Source: an uncultured Succinivibrio sp.
GTDB lineage: Bacteria > Pseudomonadota > Gammaproteobacteria > Enterobacterales > Succinivibrionaceae
Assembly (NCBI GenBank): GCA_900754255.1
Contig: CAAECI010000072.1
Location: forward strand, 1-50,572
Reading direction: 5' to 3'
Length of the DNA: 50,572 bases
In this document: positions 9,315-17,371 of the stretch, one piece after another
Position numbering within the stretch: position 1 is the stretch's first letter
How the letters are laid out: each line of letters begins with the position of its first letter
Made by a program: the position numbers and the translations under genes
Notes under the pieces: model-generated
What the model saw: only the letters and a program-made list of their open reading frames with translations
The model's database searches: none
Told to the model about the DNA's origin: nothing

Positions 9315-9358
9315 TACAATATGTGCATTGTAAATATAGTCAATAAAACGTATATAAT
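9315..9358 (+). promoter_or_regulatory. Probable promoter with inverted repeat, yccT-like gene
   Basis: A perfect TATAAT (9353-9358) lies 65 bases before the yccT-like start; the best -35 is TTGTAA (9328-9333) with a long 19-base spacer. An exact inverted repeat TACAAT-N6-ATTGTA (9315-9332) overlaps that -35 and could be an operator. Confidence 0.4.
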
Positions 9359-9422
9359 TCATCAATACTGTGATCTGTAAGGATCTTTAAAATTAACAGG
9401 AGCTTTTCGGAAATACTTCGAA

Positions 9423-10205
9423 ATGGATGTACGAATGAATATATTCAATAAAATGAAAAAAGGCTTTTTTTTAGCGGTAGCCCTTCTTGGTGCAACTGCC
9501 GCTTATGCCGAGAGCGGATTTAAGGTTCCCCTGCACTATACCCTTGAGCTTGTGGACGGCCTTGAAAACGTTGAGACCTACAGCCGTTTTTCCCGTACCG
9601 TTTCGCTCACCCCCGGTCGTCATCAGCTGGTTTTGTTGTTTAAGGACACCTTTGCCAATTCAAGCGACGCGCGACTCGTACAGTCCTCAAACCCCATCGT
9701 CATCGACATCATGGCCTTAAAGCCCAACCAGATGCTGACCTTTGACTACAATCACCCCGCCTCCATTTCCGAAGCTGAAACCTACGCCCGTACACAAAAA
9801 ATCACCATTACCGATGTTGACGGCAAGCGTATACCCAAATCCGACGCCTCTTATTTCATCATGACCTCGGAAAACGGTTTTGTGATGGGACGCGATTATC
9901 GCCAGGAACTGATGAGCCTTGATCGTCTCTACGCCCCAGCATACGTGGAGGGTTCAAAGCGCGGCATCGGCATGACCTCCTACGGCGCCCCCACCATTCA
10001 GGCTACCAACAATCGCTTTGACACCTCGCATCAGAGTCTGACTCTTGATGATCCGGGCACCTCGGTAGCTCAGGAATCATCGCTCAGCACCTCCTCAAAG
10101 AATGCTCAAAAGGGTGATGTAAGCTTCAATGATCTCGTCAAAATGTATAATCGCGCCGACGACGCCACCAAGCTCAAATTCGTAAAATACGTTATGGCCA
10201 ATTGA
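9423..10205 (+). CDS. YccT/DUF2057 (UPF0319) family periplasmic protein
   Basis: Up to 260 aa. A signal peptide is seen as KKGFFLAVALLGATAAYA followed by ES. The mature protein has the DUF2057 pattern: YTLELVDGLE, SLTPGRHQLVLLFKDTF, SNPIVIDIMALKPNQMLTF, and a C-terminal helix VKMYNRADDATKLKFVKYVM. In E. coli YccT (CsgI) inhibits curli assembly; whether this homologue does so is unknown, and no csg genes are in the window. Start is uncertain: ATG at 9423, 9435 or 9453 are all in frame. AGGAG near 9400 is too far from all of them to decide. It ends at a strong terminator. Confidence 0.8.
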   Translation: MDVRMNIFNKMKKGFFLAVALLGATAAYAESGFKVPLHYTLELVDGLENVETYSRFSRTVSLTPGRHQLVLLFKDTFANSSDARLVQSSNPIVIDIMALKPNQMLTFDYNHPASISEAETYARTQKITITDVDGKRIPKSDASYFIMTSENGFVMGRDYRQELMSLDRLYAPAYVEGSKRGIGMTSYGAPTIQATNNRFDTSHQSLTLDDPGTSVAQESSLSTSSKNAQKGDVSFNDLVKMYNRADDATKLKFVKYVMAN

Positions 10206-10230
10206 TCTTAAGTCGCGATCGAATCTCAGC

Positions 10231-10259
10231 AAAATGTACCGGTGCACGGTACATTTTTT
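10231..10259 (+). terminator. Intrinsic terminator after the yccT-like gene
   Basis: A 10-bp perfect stem, AAAATGTACC (10231-10240) with GGTACATTTT (10248-10257), with a 7-base loop and a T-rich tail. Confidence 0.9.
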
Positions 10260-10698
10260 ATATCCGCCATAAAGAATTCATTTTTTCAAATAACTCGTGA
10301 TGTAATACGCATTTACGGAAAATCGTCGCCCTAACCCATGCCGAGCTGTTCTACAATAAAATATTCCTTGATAAGAGCAGGCGTATATTCTTAAAAAATA
10401 CAGAGTTAACACACATATCACCGTAAACGTTTGTATTTTATAGAAGCTACGTTACCCTCGTATACAAGCACTCGGTTTTTGGTTCATAAACACGTATCGC
10501 TATGCGCTTATGCATCAAAAAATATTTTCCTTTATCCGCGATAAGCGAGCTTTATGCGGCAAACGGTGATAAGGATCATAAAATTTACGTTTCTTAACGC
10601 CTATGAATTTCAAAAGAGGCTTGGTCCTCCGTTAAAAATGAAAGCGGCGATTTTGCGGCGGCAGATCCTTACTAGAAACGATTGAAGAAGGTTCCAAT
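10260..10698 (+). promoter_or_regulatory. Long AT-rich leader upstream of the chemotaxis receptor
   Basis: About 440 bases with no convincing gene on either strand. Two stretches resemble sigma-28 (flagellar) -10 boxes: GCCTATGA at 10599-10606, with TAAA/AAAA 15-16 bases upstream (10579-10583), and CGCGATAA at 10537-10544. Consensus is TAAA-N15-GCCGATAA; each candidate matches six of eight in the -10. A sigma-28 promoter is expected for a chemotaxis receptor, but neither match is decisive. Confidence 0.3.
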
Positions 10699-12309
10699 AT
10701 GAGTATTTACAGATCTATGTCAGTACGTGCAAAGATGCTTGCGGCCTTTTTGCTCGTTATCTTTTTAACCTGCATTATTTCGGCCGTGGCCGTTACCGGC
10801 GTACTCAACAATCTGAAGACGGCGGCATACGTAGACGATAAGCTCTCCGTGGAATACACGGAATTGCAAAATACGGTCAGCGATATGAACGCTTTCCGCG
10901 CAAGGATCTTTACCTTTAACGCCGCACTTATAAACTTCACAAAGGAAGCCGAGGCCGAAGCCCTGGCCATGACTCAAAAGCTTGAGGAAGATCTCGAAAA
11001 GCTCAACGATCCCAAGCACCAGGACAAGATCGACGTTATCAAGGAAAAAATCAATTATTTTATTAAGGTCTACAAGGAAGAAATGCAACCCTTCTTAAGC
11101 AAGGGCTATTCCGTAGACTCACGCAAGGTTTTCACCGAGAAGGTATATCCCGCCATCGACGAGGCCGAGATCGTTTTATCCGAGCTTAACGGCGCCAACC
11201 TGGACATGGTAAAGGCCGAGGTTTCCTCAATGGCCAGCATCACCCCCGTGGTGGTAATTTTAGCTGTCACCGTGATCGCCATCATCATGGCCATGCTCAT
11301 AGCCGTTCTTCTTTCCGGCAACTTCGTCACCGCTCTCAAATATGCCGTAAAGGAAGCCTCCCATCTTGCCAAGGGTGATCTTTCCCGCAGCATAATCAGC
11401 ACACGCAAGGACGAATTCGGTGAATTCATAACCTCCCTGGCGCTCGTACGCGATAATCTCGCCAAATCCATAGGCACCGTCAAATCGGTTGCCGACAAAT
11501 TGAACGAGAGTGTCAATGTAATAGGCAGCGACTCGGAGGAAATGGGCAACTTTGCACAGGATTCACAGAGCCGTTCGCTGACCGTGGCCGCCGCCGCCGA
11601 TGAAATGGTATCCACCACGGCTGATATTGCCAAAAACTGTGAGGGCGCTGCCGAGCTGGCTCACAAGGCCAATAATATTGCCAGCGACGGCTTTGAAAAG
11701 ATCAAAGGCGCCATCAATAACATTCACGATCAGGTCGAAAAATCCAAACACGATGCCTCTCAGGTTCAGCAGCTTGTTGATCAGGCTCAGAAGGTAGGAT
11801 CCATAGTCGAGACCATCAGCGACATCGCCAATCAAACGAACCTCCTAGCCTTAAACGCCGCCATCGAAGCAGCCAGAGCCGGTGAAGCCGGTAAGGGCTT
11901 TGCCGTAGTTGCCGATGAGGTTCGCGCCTTGGCCTCCCGTACATCCGCATCCACCTCGGAGATCACCAAGATGGTAGGTCAAATTCAGGAGGATGCCCAC
12001 GTTGCCAACGAAGCCATGCAAAGCTCCGTGGTGAATATGGATCAGCTGGCCAATGAGGCCGGATCCCTAGAGACAGTGCTGCAGGATATTTCTACGCAGG
12101 TAAGCAATGTCAACGGCCAAATCACTCAGATTGCAACCGCCGCCGAGGAGCAAACCACCGCTACCTCGGAGATCTCAAGCAATATGCACGACATCACCCG
12201 CTCCTCCGAAAAATTAACCGGCAAAGTCGGGGATGTAACCGGCCTCTTGAACGAATCGAACCAGCAGATCAAGGAGCTGGTTGCACTCGTCGACAATTTC
12301 AAGATCTGA
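10699..12309 (+). CDS. Methyl-accepting chemotaxis protein
   Basis: Inner-membrane chemoreceptor, 536 aa. Membrane helix 1 spans residues 11-35; a periplasmic all-helical domain (36-178), resembling the four-helix-bundle ligand domain, follows; helix 2 is 181-206. HAMP (about 207-260) and the signalling coiled coil come next. The highly conserved hairpin tip that binds CheA/CheW is plain at about 370-412 (ISDIANQTNLLALNAAIEAA, then GFAVVADEVRALA). The C-terminus ends LVDNFKI, without the NWETF-type pentapeptide used for CheR/CheB tethering. The ligand is unknown. GAAGAAGG precedes the start. With flgE it supports a motile organism. Confidence 0.93.
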   Translation: MSIYRSMSVRAKMLAAFLLVIFLTCIISAVAVTGVLNNLKTAAYVDDKLSVEYTELQNTVSDMNAFRARIFTFNAALINFTKEAEAEALAMTQKLEEDLEKLNDPKHQDKIDVIKEKINYFIKVYKEEMQPFLSKGYSVDSRKVFTEKVYPAIDEAEIVLSELNGANLDMVKAEVSSMASITPVVVILAVTVIAIIMAMLIAVLLSGNFVTALKYAVKEASHLAKGDLSRSIISTRKDEFGEFITSLALVRDNLAKSIGTVKSVADKLNESVNVIGSDSEEMGNFAQDSQSRSLTVAAAADEMVSTTADIAKNCEGAAELAHKANNIASDGFEKIKGAINNIHDQVEKSKHDASQVQQLVDQAQKVGSIVETISDIANQTNLLALNAAIEAARAGEAGKGFAVVADEVRALASRTSASTSEITKMVGQIQEDAHVANEAMQSSVVNMDQLANEAGSLETVLQDISTQVSNVNGQITQIATAAEEQTTATSEISSNMHDITRSSEKLTGKVGDVTGLLNESNQQIKELVALVDNFKI

Positions 12310-12324
12310 TTTCTTTAAATGGTT

Positions 12325-12352
12325 AAAGGGCCTCTATATGAGGCCTTTTTTA
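12325..12352 (+). terminator. Intrinsic terminator after mcp
   Basis: GGCCTC (12329-12334) and GAGGCC (12340-12345) with a 5-base loop and six T. It reaches the stop codon of the convergent uvrC. Confidence 0.8.
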
Positions 12353-14191
12353 TAGCGAATGCAGGGCATCGTAGACGCTTTGTGCAAGCTCCTGCGAAAA
12401 CCCGGGAACCTTTTTTATCTCATCTACCCCCGCACGTACCAAATCACGCATGCCTCCGAAACGCTCAAGCAAAGCCCTGCGTCTTTTAGGTCCGACCCCG
12501 GCAATGTTCTCAAGCGGAGAATGCACGCGCGCCTTGAGCCTGCGACCGCGATGTCCGGTGATGGCAAAGCGATGCGATTCGTCACGAATGTGCAGGATCA
12601 GCTGTAAGGCCGGATCCTCCAAGGATAAATGGTATTCCTCATGCGTATAGCCGCGGATCAGGGTTTCAAGCCCCTCCTTGCGTCCCTCTCCCTTGGCTAC
12701 GGCCACCAATAGAGGCGCACGCACCGAGGCTTTTTCAAAGAGCTCGTCGATCACCTCCTCGGCCTGATGCAGTTGCCCGCGTCCGCCGTCGATGAATACC
12801 AGATCCGGAACCAATGCATCGTCTGGATTTTTAAAGCGTCTTGTAAGTACCTGATGCATGGCCGCGAAATCATCCCCCGGGGTGATCCCGTCGATATTAA
12901 AGCGGCGGTAGCGCTGTTTGTCAGGTCCCTCACGGTTAAAGGATACACAGGATGCAACCGTAAGCTCGCCCATGGTATGCGAAATATCAAAGCACTCCAT
13001 ATGAGCGATCTCTTTGAGACCCAGCAACTTTTCCAAGCCCCTTATTCTCTTATCGGCCGTTAGCTTGGAGGAGATCCTCGATTGTAGCGAGGCCTGAGCA
13101 TTCTCAAGGGCTAAACGCAGATATTTTGAACGTTCACCGCGTACAGAATTAACAAGCTTTACCTCCCTTCCGCTTACCTTTCTCAGAGCCTCCTTAAATA
13201 CACTGGGATCACGATCAGCGGGCAAGGGTACAACTATTTCCTTAGGATACATTTCTCCTAAGGCCTCGCTTAGATAAAATTGATTTAAAAAGGCCTCAAG
13301 CACGTCATTCTCATCATCACCGTTTTGGATCTCGGGATAATAGGATCTGGTGCCCATGATCCGTCCGTGGCGAATAAAAAGCACGTGCACGCAGGACATT
13401 CCTTCCTTAACTGCCGCACCGAGCACATCAATATCGAACATCAGATCGCCTGAGATGGAATTTTGTTCCTGTACCTTACGCAGTGCAAACACCTGATCTC
13501 TGATCTTTGCAGCCTCCTCAAACCTAAGCTCCGACGACAGCTCCTCCATGCGTTTTCCAAGCCCGTTTAAGAGCTCCTGATCCTGCCCCTTTAGGAACAT
13601 GCGTACGTTTTCTACCTGTAATGAATACTCCTGTGCCTTCTGCACACTCATAGGCACGCACGGCGCCAGACATTTACCCATCTGCGCCATCAAACACGCT
13701 CGTGAGCGATGCTTAAAAACATTGTCCGAGCACTGGCGTATGGGAAAGATTTTCTGCATGAGCTTCATGCTTTCACGTACGGCACTTACATCCGGATAAG
13801 GACCGAAGTAATCGCCGCTACGGCGTCTTGGTCCACGATGAAAATAAAGGCCCGGATATTCTTCGTGCGTGAGCAGCAAATAAGGATAACTTTTATCGTC
13901 CCTAAGCAGGATATTGTAGTGGGGGCGATATTTCTTTATCAGCTCGTTTTCAAGGATGAGGGCCTCGGCCTCAGAAAAGGTTACGGTAAACTCGATGTGA
14001 TGAATATGCCGTATCAAGGCCGCCGTCTTGGCACCTACCTGTTTTAAAAAATATGACGACAGACGTTTTTTAAGATCGGCGGCCTTACCCACATAAATAA
14101 CCGTCTGCTCATCTGCGTACATGCGATACGATCCGGGGCGGTTGGGGACCGTTTTAAAAAAACTCTTATAGTCAAAAGAAATATCGGGCAT
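12350..14191 (-). CDS. uvrC: Excinuclease ABC subunit C
   Basis: 613 aa nuclease making both incisions in nucleotide excision repair with UvrB. The N-terminal GIY-YIG domain reads NRPGSYRMYADEQTVIYVGK (residues 17-36). A cysteine-bearing region (RQCSDNVFKHRSRACL) follows; it includes CLAPC. The UVR motif near 200 interacts with UvrB. The RNase H-like C-terminal nuclease is marked by ECFDISHTMGE and DLVFIDGGRGQL. Two helix-hairpin-helix motifs close the protein (IAGVGPKRRRALLERFGG; VPGFSQELAQSVY). Length is normal (E. coli 610). It is monocistronic here, not downstream of uvrY as in E. coli. Confidence 0.97.
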   Translation of the reverse strand: MPDISFDYKSFFKTVPNRPGSYRMYADEQTVIYVGKAADLKKRLSSYFLKQVGAKTAALIRHIHHIEFTVTFSEAEALILENELIKKYRPHYNILLRDDKSYPYLLLTHEEYPGLYFHRGPRRRSGDYFGPYPDVSAVRESMKLMQKIFPIRQCSDNVFKHRSRACLMAQMGKCLAPCVPMSVQKAQEYSLQVENVRMFLKGQDQELLNGLGKRMEELSSELRFEEAAKIRDQVFALRKVQEQNSISGDLMFDIDVLGAAVKEGMSCVHVLFIRHGRIMGTRSYYPEIQNGDDENDVLEAFLNQFYLSEALGEMYPKEIVVPLPADRDPSVFKEALRKVSGREVKLVNSVRGERSKYLRLALENAQASLQSRISSKLTADKRIRGLEKLLGLKEIAHMECFDISHTMGELTVASCVSFNREGPDKQRYRRFNIDGITPGDDFAAMHQVLTRRFKNPDDALVPDLVFIDGGRGQLHQAEEVIDELFEKASVRAPLLVAVAKGEGRKEGLETLIRGYTHEEYHLSLEDPALQLILHIRDESHRFAITGHRGRRLKARVHSPLENIAGVGPKRRRALLERFGGMRDLVRAGVDEIKKVPGFSQELAQSVYDALHSL

Positions 14192-14400
14192 AAGCTCTTT
14201 TATCGCTATAAAGCATTATTGAAAGTAAAAAACCTGCGATCCCTGAAGGTGTGTTAAGTGCCAAAACCACAAGCCTTAGGTTAAAGATTGACGCAACTTT
14301 TCGATGCCGCTTCCCAAAGCATCATGCGGAAAATCACCGTAAGCTTCTTCTTACTTTTTACCTTGGTTGTTAAGGCGCCACCTCATTTTCACCCCATTAT

Positions 14401-14435
14401 TAAAAGAAAAATCCCCTGCCTTGTAAACAGGGGAT
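14401..14435 (-). terminator. Intrinsic terminator of the metNIQ operon
   Basis: Read on the minus strand: ATCCCCTG (14435-14428), 9-base loop, CAGGGGAT (14418-14411), then TTTTTCTTTTA. It sits just after the metQ stop. Confidence 0.85.
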
Positions 14436-14460
14436 CGAAATTTGAAGGCTTTAAACTGTA

Positions 14461-15252
14461 TTAGAAGGCGGGGATCACGGCACCGTCATACTTCTTGAGA
14501 ATGAAATCCGCAACCTCCTTGGTATTTAAGATCTTAGCTAAGGCCTGAACTCCCTTTGCATCCTTGCTCTTTGCCGATGCAACCAGCACGTTCACATAGG
14601 GAGAATCCTTATCCTCGATAAACAGAGCATCCTTAAGCGGATTCAAGCCGGCACCGATAGCAAAATTGGTGTTGATCACCGCCAGATCGACCTCATCCAA
14701 AGAGCGCGGCAGCTGTGCAGCCTCAAGCTCCTTGATCTTAAGCTTTTTAGGATTGTCCTTGATATCAAGCGGAGTTGCGGTGATGGAATCGGGATCACTT
14801 AAGGTGATGAGACCGGCCTTTTGCAAAAGCAATAAGGCACGACCGCCGTTGGTGGGATCGTTTGGAATGGAAACCAAAGCGCCGTCCTTCAGCTCATCAA
14901 GCTTTTTTAAGGTTCTTGAATAGACGGCAATAGGCTCAATGTGAACTCCTGCCACCTTCACTAACGACAGACCGTGCTCCTTATTGAAGGAATCCAAATA
15001 CGGAACGTGCTGGAAGAAATTGGCATCAAGCTGTCCGTCATCGGTAGCAAGATTAGGTTGCACATAATCATTGAATTCAACAATCTTAAGATCATAGCCT
15101 TCCTTGGCTAAAATCGGCTTGACGAATTCCAAGATCTCGGCATGCGGAACCGGAGTTGCGCCGACGGTAACCGTCTCGGCAGCCTCCGCATTAAAGGCAA
15201 GGGCTGAAGCTGACAAAAGCAAGGATGCGGCAAATACGGAAAACTTTTTCAT
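14461..15252 (-). CDS. metQ: Methionine ABC transporter substrate-binding protein MetQ
   Basis: 263 aa, NlpA/MetQ family, binding D/L-methionine for MetNI. Typical motifs are VTVGATPVPHAEILEFVKP, VEFNDYVQPNLATDDGQLDANFFQH and IPNDPTNGGRALLLL. Unlike E. coli MetQ there is no lipobox: the signal peptide ends LAFNAEAAE with no Cys, so the mature protein should be free in the periplasm. GGAG precedes the start. A 256-base gap separates it from metI, long for an operon, so it may have extra promoter or processing signals. It ends at a strong terminator. Confidence 0.92.
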   Translation of the reverse strand: MKKFSVFAASLLLSASALAFNAEAAETVTVGATPVPHAEILEFVKPILAKEGYDLKIVEFNDYVQPNLATDDGQLDANFFQHVPYLDSFNKEHGLSLVKVAGVHIEPIAVYSRTLKKLDELKDGALVSIPNDPTNGGRALLLLQKAGLITLSDPDSITATPLDIKDNPKKLKIKELEAAQLPRSLDEVDLAVINTNFAIGAGLNPLKDALFIEDKDSPYVNVLVASAKSKDAKGVQALAKILNTKEVADFILKKYDGAVIPAF

Positions 15253-15508
15253 TTTAAACTCCGTTTAAATTCTGGGTTCAAATTACTGCAAGGAAGAGAG
15301 CTCATTTAGGCAAAATTACCGGCCTCTCCCAAATTCTGGTTATAGCTTAAAACAATTTAAAACTATTGTGAAGTAGTTTTTTTCTAATTTATTTTTACGA
15401 AATCCGGCAAGCTATGCAGCTGTAAAAATCCATCAGCAATGCTCTGCGCTTGCGGTCGCAACGTTTGCAAGAAAGACGACCGCGGCGCTTTATTGATTTT
15501 CAAAACAC

Positions 15509-16201
15509 TCAGCGATGATCCACCTTGCGGGAGATAAAATCTCCTATCCACTGGGCAATTTGGACCATAACTATGAGGATCACCACCGTCGCGAGCATGA
15601 TCCCGGCCTGAAAACGCATATAGCCGTAGCGTATGGCAATGTCACCCAAGCCGCCGCCGCCGATGGTTCCTGCCATTGCAGATGCTCCGATGATCACGAT
15701 GAGAGTCAGGGTAAAATTCTGCACCAATTCAGGCAAGGCCTCGGGGATCAAGACGCGGGTGATGATTTTTTGGGGAGATGCGCCCATGGATAATGCGGCC
15801 TCCACCAGCCCGTACGGCACGGTCCTAAGTGAGGTTTCCACCAAACGTCCCAAAAACGGCACCGTAGATACGGTAAGAGGCACAATGGCGGCAGTAGTCC
15901 CGATGGAGGTGCCGACCAAAAACTTGGTTAAGGGAATGATCGCCACCATCAAAATGATAAAGGGAACGGAACGTAAGGCATTCACCGCCGCCCCCAAAAC
16001 CTGGTAAAAGCGCGGAGAGTACCAAAAATATCCCTTGGAGGTTACAAGCAACAAAACTCCAAGCGGTACTCCGCATATTATGGAAACGACGGTAGCAAGC
16101 AACACCATGTACAAAGTATCAAGCGTGCCATTTACCAAAAGCTCGGTTATTTTGGCCAAATAATCGGACGCACCCAGAGACGACATCAATTCCGCAATCA
16201 T
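15509..16201 (-). CDS. metI: Methionine ABC transporter permease MetI
   Basis: 230 aa inner-membrane permease, about five hydrophobic helices. Family marks include NALRSVPFIILMVAIIPLTK, GTTAAIVPLTVSTVPFLGRL and the coupling loop VEAALSMGASPQKIITRVLI. The start overlaps the metN stop as ATGA, and AGGAGG lies nine bases upstream inside metN. It partners the NIL-domain ATPase, which identifies it as MetI rather than a general amino-acid permease. Confidence 0.93.
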   Translation of the reverse strand: MIAELMSSLGASDYLAKITELLVNGTLDTLYMVLLATVVSIICGVPLGVLLLVTSKGYFWYSPRFYQVLGAAVNALRSVPFIILMVAIIPLTKFLVGTSIGTTAAIVPLTVSTVPFLGRLVETSLRTVPYGLVEAALSMGASPQKIITRVLIPEALPELVQNFTLTLIVIIGASAMAGTIGGGGLGDIAIRYGYMRFQAGIMLATVVILIVMVQIAQWIGDFISRKVDHR

Positions 16202-17262
16202 GCTAAATCCTCCTTTGCCGCCTGCTCATAGCCATGCAGCGTTACCTTAAACACCTTCTCCCGAAGCAAAGCCACGGCCTCATCTATTTGCGCCTTGGTC
16301 CCTGAGATCTCTGCCACCAAAATTCCCAAGGGCTCCTTTTGAATATGATTGATGGATCCGCCCAAAATACTGATCCCCGCATGCGTGCTCATAGCCACGT
16401 CCACGATCACTGGATCATTGGCCTTAGCTCCCAAAAACAGAAGCTCCACACACAAAACATCACCCTCCATATACTCACAATGAAACTGCTTTTCCTCCAA
16501 AAGCTCCTGTACGTCGTGTCTTACCGCCGCCGAAACGAGTCGGGCCGTCAGTTCCTTTTTCGGGGTTGAAAAGAGCTCAAGAGTTGTTCCGATCTCAGAG
16601 ATAACTCCGCCGTCAATAACCGCCACCCGATCACAGCAGGCTTTGATCACCTCCATTTGATGAGTGATGATGACTATGGTCAGTCCCAGACGATCGCGCA
16701 GCTGCTGTAATAATTTCAAAATGGAAGCAGTGGTCTTGGGATCAAGAGCCGAGGTAGCCTCATCACAAAGCAGGATCTCAGGCTCGGTGGCCAAAGCTCT
16801 GGCGATGCCGACGCGTTGCTTTTGACCGCCGGACAGCTGCGAGGGATATACATCCGCCTTATCCTCAAGCCCAACCATTTTCAAAAGCTCAAGCACCCTG
16901 CTGCGTACGGCTTTTTTGTCCGCCTTAGGCTCTAAATTTAAGGCAAAGGCCACGTTGTCGGCCACGGTCATGGAGGAGAGCAGATTGAACTGCTGGAAGA
17001 TCATGCCGATCTTACGACGGGACTTGCGCAACTGGGCCTCATTCAGAGAGGTCATTTCCTGCCCCAATACCTGCACGGATCCTGAGCTCGGGCGCTCCAG
17101 CATATTGATGATGCGCACCAAGGTGGATTTACCGGCTCCGGAGAGACCTATAACTCCGAAGATCTCCCCTTTATGTATCTCCAAATCAATGTTTTTCAGC
17201 GCCTTAACGCTGCGACCGTGCTCAAGCGTATAGGTTTTCGTTACGTTTTTTAACTTGATCAT
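16198..17262 (-). CDS. metN: Methionine ABC transporter ATPase MetN
   Basis: 354 aa from ATG 17262 (MIKLKNVTKTY, aligning with E. coli MetN); an in-frame ATG 11 codons upstream is less likely. Walker A GLSGAGKST, signature LSGGQKQRVGIARAL, Walker B ILLCDEATSALDP and H-loop THQ are intact. The C-terminal about 90 residues form the NIL/ACT-like domain (HAGISILGGSINHIQKEPLG), which in this family binds methionine and inhibits transport when the cell is replete. I saw no clear MetJ box in the 109 bases upstream. First gene of metN-metI-metQ. Confidence 0.93.
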   Translation of the reverse strand: MIKLKNVTKTYTLEHGRSVKALKNIDLEIHKGEIFGVIGLSGAGKSTLVRIINMLERPSSGSVQVLGQEMTSLNEAQLRKSRRKIGMIFQQFNLLSSMTVADNVAFALNLEPKADKKAVRSRVLELLKMVGLEDKADVYPSQLSGGQKQRVGIARALATEPEILLCDEATSALDPKTTASILKLLQQLRDRLGLTIVIITHQMEVIKACCDRVAVIDGGVISEIGTTLELFSTPKKELTARLVSAAVRHDVQELLEEKQFHCEYMEGDVLCVELLFLGAKANDPVIVDVAMSTHAGISILGGSINHIQKEPLGILVAEISGTKAQIDEAVALLREKVFKVTLHGYEQAAKEDLA

Positions 17263-17371
17263 TTTTTTTCTCTGTGAAAGGATCGGCATTATCATTACCG
17301 CATCAGCTTCCCAAAAGCTTTTGATTTAGTGTTATATTTCTTGGAAATCAACTGAACTTAGGGCTTTACTC

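Noticed and set aside
11106..11633. Minus-strand frame of 175 codons opposite the chemoreceptor
   Set aside because: Shadow of a strongly conserved coding strand; no family resemblance.
15633..16007. Plus-strand frame of 124 codons inside metI
   Set aside because: Mirror of a hydrophobic permease gene; low-complexity product and no ribosome site.
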